From positions 1 through 10,658 of the forward strand of contig JACDGF010000033.1 in the NCBI GenBank assembly GCA_013815405.1: a stretch of DNA of 10,658 nucleotides, in the 5' to 3' direction. The notes under the pieces were generated by a model, which was not told the DNA's origin, did no database searches, and saw only the letters and a list, made by a program, of their open reading frames with translations. Below, in pieces: positions 6,367-10,658 of the stretch. Both the position numbers and the translations under genes were made by a program. The DNA comes from Caulobacteraceae bacterium (GTDB lineage Bacteria > Pseudomonadota > Alphaproteobacteria > Caulobacterales > Caulobacteraceae). Each line of letters begins with the position of its first letter. The first letter of the stretch is position 1.

Positions 6367-6425
6367 GGGACCGCGAAGCGGTGGAGGGGGCCGCCGCCGC
6401 CTCCAGGCTCAATATGACCCACTCG

Positions 6426-7250
6426 CTATGCCTCCCCCAGCGTAGCGAGGGCGACCGCCCGGACATCCAGCCCTGGCGGCGGCCGGCCGAACAGGGCCTC
6501 GAAACTCGGCGCCGCCTGGCCGATCAGCATCGCCAGGCCATCGACAGTGCGGAGGCCCCGGGAGGCGGAACGGCGCAGGAACGGCGTCCCCACCGGCCGA
6601 TAGACCATGTCCATCGCGACCGCGCCGTCGGCCAGGCCTTCGAGCGCGATGTCGGGCGCGACCGGCGTGGCGTTGATCACCGCCCCTGCGCCGGCCAGGG
6701 CCGCAGAGTCTCCCCACTCCATGCGGCGCGCCCGCGCGCCCAGCGCCTCGGCAAGGGCGTGTCCGCGATCCTCCGAGCGGCTCACGATGCGGATTTCGGG
6801 CGCCCCGGCGCTCAGCAGGGCCGCCGCCGCACCGCAGGCCGCGCCGCCGGCCCCCAGGATCACGGTTGGCCCGGCGGCCGGGTCGAAATCCGGCGCCTGC
6901 TGGGCGAACGCGGCCAGCAGGCCCTCGCCGTCGGTGTTGTCGGCCCTGATCCGGCCATCGGGATCGAAGACCAGCAGATTGGCGGCCCCCGCCCGCCGGG
7001 CGCGATCGCTCGCCCGATCGGCCACGCCGAGCGCGGCGGCCTTGAACGGGGCGGTGATGTTGAGGCCGCGAATCACCCCGCCGCGCAGCCCCCGCGCGAA
7101 GGCCTCGAAGCGTTCCGCCGGCGGCGAAAAGGCGACATAGACCGCGTCGAGGCCCGCCTTGGCGATCCAGGCGTTGTGGATTGCCGGGCTCAGGGAATGG
7201 GCGACCGGCGCGCCGGCCACCCCCGCCACCAGGGTTGCGCCGGAGATCAC
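6426..7250 (-). CDS. aroE: Shikimate 5-dehydrogenase
   Basis: 274 residues, normal for AroE. It reduces 3-dehydroshikimate to shikimate with NADPH, step four of the shikimate pathway to aromatic amino acids. The substrate-binding domain shows HSLSP (18-22) and NITAPFK with catalytic Lys70. Asn90 is conserved, and NTDGEG carries the partner Asp106. The NADP-binding loop is GAGGAA (132-137), and a [11 protein letters not shown] helix near the end completes the signature set. The start is GTG at 7250, overlapping the ppsR TGA as GTGA (4 bp), with GGAGGT six bases before it. This makes translational coupling to ppsR likely. In Caulobacter I expect maf between ppsR and aroE; there is no room for it here. 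No Shine-Dalgarno or stop evidence points to a broken gene. Confidence 0.95.
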   Translation of the reverse strand: MISGATLVAGVAGAPVAHSLSPAIHNAWIAKAGLDAVYVAFSPPAERFEAFARGLRGGVIRGLNITAPFKAAALGVADRASDRARRAGAANLLVFDPDGRIRADNTDGEGLLAAFAQQAPDFDPAAGPTVILGAGGAACGAAAALLSAGAPEIRIVSRSEDRGHALAEALGARARRMEWGDSAALAGAGAVINATPVAPDIALEGLADGAVAMDMVYRPVGTPFLRRSASRGLRTVDGLAMLIGQAAPSFEALFGRPPPGLDVRAVALATLGEA

Positions 7251-8095
7251 CCCAGCACCTCCACCTGCCCGCGCCCGCCGGAGAGGAGGTTCATCACCGC
7301 CGCCGCAGTCTCCTCGACCGAACGGCGGGTGACGTCGATCACCGGCCAGCCCTGGCGCTCGAACAGCCGGCGGGCGGCGATGATCTCGGCCCGCACCAGG
7401 TCGCCGTCGACATAGTTGCTCTCGCGGTCTTGGTTGAGGCTGCGCAGCCGGTTGCGCCGGATCTGGATCAGGCGGTCGGGCGAGACGGTGAGGCCCACCA
7501 CCGGCACGCCGCTCAAGGCCGCCAAGCGCTCGGGCTGGGCGGCGCCCAACACCAGGGGGACGTTCGCCGCCCGGACGCCTCGGTGCGCCAGATAGATGCA
7601 GGTGGGGGTCTTGGAGGTCCGCGAGACCCCAACCAGGACCACGTCGGCCCGGGCGAGATCCTGATCGCCCTGGCCGTCGTCGTGGCCGAGGGCATAGGAG
7701 AGGGCGTCCATCCGGTTGAAATAGTCGGTGTCCAGGGCGTACTGCGCGCCCACCCGGGTGGACAGCGGCGCCCCCAGATAGCGGGAAAGGGCCGAAACCA
7801 GGGGATCGAGGGCCGCCATGCAGGGCATGTCCAGGCGCTGGCAGCCTCGCTCGAGGGCGGCGCGCAGGCCGCCGGCGACGATGGTGTGAAGCACCAGGCC
7901 CGGCGCGTTGGCGATCTCTCCCAGGGCCTGCTCCAGCTGCCGCTGGGATCGCACCAGGGCGTAGATGTGCTCGATCGGCAGGACGCTGGTGAACCGCGCG
8001 CAGACCGCCCGGGCCATGGCGTTGAGCGTCTCCCCGGTCGAATCGGAGACGAGATGGACGTGGAAATAGGTGGCCAGCCGCGTCGGGGGCGTCAT
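7247..8095 (-). CDS. ppsR: PPDK/PEP synthase regulatory protein (kinase-pyrophosphorylase, DUF299)
   Basis: 282 residues, typical length. Family members inactivate pyruvate phosphate dikinase or PEP synthase by ADP-dependent phosphorylation of a threonine, and reactivate it by phosphate-dependent dephosphorylation releasing pyrophosphate. They thereby control the pyruvate/PEP branch point. Seen here: [10 protein letters not shown] (residues 14-23), the family's N-terminal signature, and the P-loop-like GVSRTSKT (156-163) followed by [10 protein letters not shown]. The ATG at 8095 has AGGAG seven bases upstream. It is the first gene of the leftward set and points away from the candidate origin, as the DUF299 gene does in Caulobacter. 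A CtrA-like box sits 41 bp upstream of the start, so cell-cycle control of this promoter is possible. Confidence 0.95.
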   Translation of the reverse strand: MTPPTRLATYFHVHLVSDSTGETLNAMARAVCARFTSVLPIEHIYALVRSQRQLEQALGEIANAPGLVLHTIVAGGLRAALERGCQRLDMPCMAALDPLVSALSRYLGAPLSTRVGAQYALDTDYFNRMDALSYALGHDDGQGDQDLARADVVLVGVSRTSKTPTCIYLAHRGVRAANVPLVLGAAQPERLAALSGVPVVGLTVSPDRLIQIRRNRLRSLNQDRESNYVDGDLVRAEIIAARRLFERQGWPVIDVTRRSVEETAAAVMNLLSGGRGQVEVLG

Positions 8096-8135
8096 CGATC
8101 GGCTCCTAGGGGCGCGATTTCATGGGGAGGCATGG

Positions 8136-8150
8136 TTAACGAGGGCTTGA
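8136..8150. promoter_or_regulatory. CtrA-type binding site upstream of ppsR
   Basis: TTAA-CGAGGGC-TTGA matches seven of eight fixed positions of the CtrA consensus TTAA-N7-TTAA. By eye I find only three TTAA tetramers in the whole window, so a spaced second half next to one is unlikely by chance. In the family, CtrA-P blocks origin firing and controls cell-cycle promoters. Confidence 0.5.
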
Positions 8151-8216
8151 CCGATTGGACAGGGCCGCGAGCGGGCGGGGGACAAATCGGGGCGGCCCGA
8201 ATCCAGGGCGCGGGGC

Positions 8217-8225
8217 GGGGGATAA
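8217..8225 (-). promoter_or_regulatory. Weak DnaA-box-like site
   Basis: On the minus strand it reads TTATCCCCC, 7/9 to TTATCCACA with the TTATCC core intact. It stands out in a run of G/C, but is weak evidence alone. Confidence 0.3.
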
Positions 8226-8287
8226 CCCCGCCGATTCCCCCCGCCGCCGTCCCCCGATCGGCCCGGCCGCGCACAACCGCCTCCCCC

Positions 8288-8296
8288 TTGTCCACC
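8288..8296 (+). promoter_or_regulatory. Weak DnaA-box-like site
   Basis: TTGTCCACC matches TTATCCACA at 7/9, with the TCCAC core intact. It is in the middle of the ppsR-hemH gap. Confidence 0.35.
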
Positions 8297-8512
8297 GGGG
8301 TCGCCGGCGAAGGCCTCGGCCGGGCGGCCGTCCCCACCTCAGAGCCGAAATTCCCTAGTGCAGTCAAGGCCATCGTAAGCCGCCCACACCCCAGCGCCCG
8401 CCCGCTCACACCTCGCCCGCCCAGGCGCGCCTTGTCGATGGGCGGGGCGCCGCCGGCGGAACCGGCGTTCGATCCCCGTCAATCCGCCTCCTGCTTCCTC
8501 TTCTCCGAAACC

Positions 8513-8527
8513 TTAACTCCTTATTTA
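8513..8527. promoter_or_regulatory. CtrA-type binding site upstream of hemH
   Basis: TTAA-CTCCTTA-TTTA matches seven of eight fixed CtrA positions. It lies in the most AT-rich patch of the gap (about 8511-8538), about 100 bp before the hemH start. It could overlap both the hemH promoter and the origin's unwinding region, as CtrA sites do near the hemE promoter in Caulobacter. Confidence 0.5.
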
Positions 8528-8625
8528 GATTTCGATAGAAGGCGGCGCGCCAATTGCGCCCTTGAGGCCGGCGCGCCCAGACGATCTAAGGCGTGCATGA
8601 GCCCTGTCCCAAGAGCGGTCGCGCG

Positions 8626-9669
8626 ATGACGGCCGCCCATGCCAAGATCGCCGTGGTCCTGTTCAACCTGGGCGGCCCCGACAGCCCCGAGGCGGTGCGG
8701 CCGTTTCTTCAGGCCCTGTTCAGCGATCCGGCGATCGTCGGGGCGCCGGCGATCGTGCGCCGGCCGCTGGCCGCCCTGATCGCCCGCCTGCGCGCGCGTT
8801 CGGCCATCGCCAACTATGCGGTGATGGGCGGGGGATCGCCGATCCTGCCACGGACGCAAGACCAGGCCCGCGCCCTGGAGGCCGAGCTGCGCCGCCGGCG
8901 GCCGGACGCGGAGGTCGAGGTCTTCATCGCCATGCGCTACTGGCGTCCGGCCGCCCAGGAGACGGCCAGGCGGGTGGCGGATTTCGCACCCGACGAAGTG
9001 GTTTTGCTTCCCCTCTATCCGCAGTTTTCCACCACCACCACCGCTTCGTCCCTGAGGGCGTGGCGAGCGGCCTACGCCGGGCCGGGGACGAGCCACGTGA
9101 TCTGCTGCTGGTTCGAGAACCCGGGTCTGATCGACGCCCATGTCCGCCGTATCCGTGAAACCTGGGAAGGGGCGGGGCGGCCCAAGGTGAGATTGCTCTT
9201 CTCCGCCCATGGGCTGCCCGAGCGGATCGCCCGCACGGGGGATCCCTACCAATGGCAGATCGAGAGAACCTGCGCCAAGGTCGCCCATCGCCTGGGCCCC
9301 GGCTGGGACTGGCGGATCTGCTACCAGAGCCGGGTGGGCCCCCTGAAATGGATCGGCCCCTCTACACCCGAGGCGATCCAGGCCGCCGCGGCCGAGGGGC
9401 TGGGCGTGCTGATCGACCCGATCGCCTTCGTCTCCGAGCATATCGAGACCCTGGTCGAGCTTGATCGGGACTATGCGCGGCTTGCGCGGATCGCCGGGGC
9501 CCCCATCTATTTGCGGGCGCCGACGGTGGACGCCTCGGCGCCCTTCATCGAGGGCATGGCCGATGCGGTCGCACGGGCCCTCGGCCGGGAAGGCGCGGGC
9601 CCGGACGGGACGGCCTGTCCCGCCTCCCTCACCCGCTGCGGCCGGGCCAACCGGCGGATGGCGGCGTGA
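8626..9669 (+). CDS. hemH: Ferrochelatase (protoheme ferro-lyase)
   Basis: 347 residues from the ATG at 8626. A GTG at 8593 would add 11 residues, but its AAGG is only one base away; AAGAG lies about 10 bases before the ATG, and the conserved VVLFNLGGPDSPEAV begins right after it. The enzyme inserts ferrous iron into protoporphyrin IX, the last step of heme synthesis, at the inner membrane. Motifs: NYAVMGGGSPI (63-73), LLPLYPQFSTTTT (127-139), LFSAHGLPER with catalytic His195, YQSRVGPLKWIGPST (233-247) and FVSEHIETL with Glu274. Cys160/161 and a C-terminal C331-x6-C338 pair recall the [2Fe-2S] ferrochelatases reported from Caulobacter and Mycobacterium, but a complete set of four ligands is not obvious. 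hemE, its usual neighbour in Caulobacter, is absent. Confidence 0.96.
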   Translation: MTAAHAKIAVVLFNLGGPDSPEAVRPFLQALFSDPAIVGAPAIVRRPLAALIARLRARSAIANYAVMGGGSPILPRTQDQARALEAELRRRRPDAEVEVFIAMRYWRPAAQETARRVADFAPDEVVLLPLYPQFSTTTTASSLRAWRAAYAGPGTSHVICCWFENPGLIDAHVRRIRETWEGAGRPKVRLLFSAHGLPERIARTGDPYQWQIERTCAKVAHRLGPGWDWRICYQSRVGPLKWIGPSTPEAIQAAAAEGLGVLIDPIAFVSEHIETLVELDRDYARLARIAGAPIYLRAPTVDASAPFIEGMADAVARALGREGAGPDGTACPASLTRCGRANRRMAA

Positions 9670-9924
9670 TCCTGAGCGGGCCGCCCCCTTGACCTTCGCG
9701 CGGGCTTGTGTTTTGCCTCGCGGTCAAGAAGCGCGACCTTCTCGACGGTCGCGCTCCCGCCTCCTCAAAAGGAACGCGCGTCCCCGGCTCGGAGGCGAGA
9801 GCGCGATCCGACCCCCGCTTGAAATCGCCGCGCCGCCGATCCGATCCCGATCGACCCGCTGGCCCCAAGGACTGGTCCGAGCCTCGGCCCAAACTCCCTC
9901 TTAAAGACGAAGAGTCATTTTCCC
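9670..9924 (+). promoter_or_regulatory. hemH-rho intergenic region, structured C-rich rho leader
   Basis: 255 bases without a gene. A possible -35 (TTGACC, 9689-9694) is followed 17 bases later by TTTGCC, a poor -10, so the promoter call is weak. A structured segment (9723-9754) follows, then about 60 bases (roughly 9808-9867) with clearly more C than G, the composition Rho prefers for loading. In E. coli, rho controls its own level by Rho-dependent termination in its leader; the same may apply here. A GANTC site is at 9912-9916, just before the rho start. Confidence 0.4.
9723..9754 (+). ncRNA. Interlocking hairpins in the rho leader (switch or pseudoknot)
   Basis: Hairpin one pairs 9723-9731 (GTCAAGAAG) with 9738-9746 (CTTCTCGAC), eight of nine pairs, loop of six. 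Hairpin two pairs 9731-9738 (GCGCGACC) with 9747-9754 (GGTCGCGC), eight perfect pairs. The loop of the first is the arm of the second, so they either exclude each other or stack as an H-type pseudoknot. No T-run follows. Confidence 0.35.
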
Positions 9925-10658
9925 ATGTCAGACGTCATCGATATCGTCGCCGCCTCGCCGGCCGACGAGGCCGCCTTCGAGGCGGAAGGCGGCCAGTATC
10001 CGGCCGAACCCACCGAGGCCAGCAAGGCGATCGCGGCCCTGGGCCTCACCCGCATGTCCCTGCAGGAGCTGAAGGAGAAGTCGCCCGCCGACCTTCTGGC
10101 CTTCGCCGAGCAGTTCGACATCGAAAACGCCAACGCCATGCGCAAGCAGGACATGATGTTCGCTATCCTCAAGGTCTCGGCCGAGGAGGGGGTGGAGATT
10201 TTCGGCTCGGGCACCTTGGAGGTGGTCCAGGACGGCTTCGGCTTCCTGCGCAGCCCCGAGGCTAACTACCTGCCCGGCCCGGACGACATCTATGTCAGCC
10301 CCTCGCAGATCCGGCGCTTCGGCCTGCGCACCGGCGATACGGTCGACGGCGGCATCCGCGCCCCGCGCGAGGGCGAGCGCTATTTCGCCCTGACCAAGGT
10401 CGACCAGATCAATTTCGAGAACCCCGACAATGTCCGCCACAAGGTCCACTTCGACAATCTGACCCCGCTCTACCCCGAGGAGCGGATGACCATGGAGATC
10501 GACGACCCGACCCTCAAGGACCGCTCCGGCCGGGTGATCGACATCGTCGCCCCCCTCGGCAAGGGCCAGCGCTGCCTGATCGTCTCGCCGCCCCGGGTGG
10601 GCAAGACGGTGATGCTGCAGAACATCGCCAAGTCGATCGCCGCCAACCACCCCAATTC
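9925..10658 (+). CDS. rho: Transcription termination factor Rho (5' part, cut by window end)
   Basis: 244 codons visible. Rho is the hexameric RNA-dependent ATPase and helicase that terminates transcription at C-rich unstructured RNA. From about residue 44, [21 protein letters not shown] is the Rho N-terminal helix bundle. It is followed by the cold-shock-like RNA-binding domain with [20 protein letters not shown] and [16 protein letters not shown]. The Walker A is SPPRVGKT with Lys227 near the edge; the Walker B, Q and R loops lie outside. I took the ATG at 9925, which gives an acidic, Ala-rich 43-residue extension relative to E. coli Rho, consistent with extended N-termini of alphaproteobacterial Rho. 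The ATG at 10054 (Met44) would match the short form. The ribosome binding site is weak (GAAGAG, about 10 bases upstream). Points away from the candidate origin. Confidence 0.96.
   Translation, partial: MSDVIDIVAASPADEAAFEAEGGQYPAEPTEASKAIAALGLTRMSLQELKEKSPADLLAFAEQFDIENANAMRKQDMMFAILKVSAEEGVEIFGSGTLEVVQDGFGFLRSPEANYLPGPDDIYVSPSQIRRFGLRTGDTVDGGIRAPREGERYFALTKVDQINFENPDNVRHKVHFDNLTPLYPEERMTMEIDDPTLKDRSGRVIDIVAPLGKGQRCLIVSPPRVGKTVMLQNIAKSIAANHPN

Larger units (their letters stand above)
6258..6391. repeat. Compound palindromic intergenic element
   Basis: A 134-bp element between two convergent genes. It is bounded by a perfect 9-bp inverted repeat, GCCCCCTCC at 6258-6266 and GGAGGGGGC at 6383-6391. 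A second inverted pair lies inside: CCGCTTCGC at 6302-6310 and GCGAAGCGG at 6373-6381. Three local hairpins are nested within. Such C/G-rich modular palindromes of the form CCTCCGTCACGG...CCACCTCCCCC recur between genes in Caulobacterales and related genomes, as I remember them, so this is probably one copy of a dispersed family. It may also act as a two-way terminator. Confidence 0.65.
8096..8625. other. Candidate chromosomal replication origin (Cori-like)
   Basis: A 530-bp gap with no gene I trust, between divergent ppsR and hemH. What is seen: a CtrA-type motif at each end (8136-8150 and 8513-8527), DnaA-box-like 9-mers at 8217-8225 (minus) and 8288-8296 (plus), each 7/9 to TTATCCACA, GANTC sites at 8199-8203 and 8233-8237, and an AT-rich patch around 8511-8538. 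The rest is highly GC-rich. What is known: in Caulobacter crescentus the origin lies between the DUF299-type gene and hemE/hemH, with CtrA sites, weak DnaA boxes and an AT-rich unwinding region. Inference: this is the origin, although the DnaA boxes are weak and few and hemE is missing. Confidence 0.55.

Noticed and set aside
6439..7250. NITAPFK in AroE as an unusual active site
   Set aside because: E. coli AroE has NVTVPFK, so Phe-Lys is normal and the catalytic Lys is present.
8092..8409. Minus-strand 105-codon open frame within the ppsR-hemH gap
   Set aside because: Pro/Gly/Arg-rich random-looking composition, and it overlaps the ppsR start and its ribosome binding site.
8593..8625. GTG start for hemH at 8593
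   Set aside because: The AAGG is only one base from GTG and the extra 11 residues do not resemble the family; ATG 8626 directly precedes the conserved start.
9901..9915. Third TTAA as a CtrA site upstream of rho
   Set aside because: The second half at the right spacing reads GAGT, with no match to TTAA.

Overview
The window is very GC-rich and looks chromosomal, from an alphaproteobacterium of the Caulobacterales (Caulobacter or Phenylobacterium type). The evidence is gene order. A leftward set ppsR, aroE, coaE, dnaQ lies back to back with a rightward set hemH, rho. From what I know of Caulobacter crescentus, this is the neighbourhood of the chromosomal replication origin, where the DUF299/ppsR gene faces hemE and hemH across the origin. 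The 530-bp gap between ppsR and hemH carries two near-perfect CtrA-type motifs (TTAA-N7-TTAA with one mismatch each), two weak DnaA-box-like 9-mers, two GANTC sites and a local AT-rich patch. The genes on both sides point away from it. I therefore read 8096-8625 as a candidate replication origin; this is inference from synteny and motifs.

Left part (1-4310): the end of an IS3-family insertion sequence (1-121) abuts the stop codon of a proline-tract envelope protein gene (124-1176, minus). Then comes a mostly gene-poor stretch with one doubtful small ORF (1291-1581, minus). Next is a two-gene leftward unit encoding an eight-helix DoxX-like membrane protein (2999-3823) and a secreted six-cysteine protein with an HELGE motif (1767-2975). 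A small rightward gene for a WGxxGxxG-type surface or membrane peptide (4026-4310) follows. These look like accessory, envelope-directed genes.

Middle (4319-8095): housekeeping genes on the minus strand. They are dnaQ (DNA polymerase III epsilon), coaE (last step of CoA synthesis), aroE (shikimate pathway) and ppsR (PPDK/PEP-synthase regulatory kinase/phosphorylase). ppsR and aroE overlap by 4 bp, and coaE and dnaQ are 6 bp apart. Between aroE and coaE lies an opposite-strand secreted-protein gene (5736-6218) and a compound palindromic element (6258-6391), which split the set into two transcription units.

Right part (8096-10658): the candidate origin, then hemH (ferrochelatase), a 255-bp structured leader, and the first 244 codons of rho, cut by the window edge. 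The hemE and maf genes that I expect here from the Caulobacter layout are absent from their usual places. No tRNA, rRNA, CRISPR or phage module was seen.
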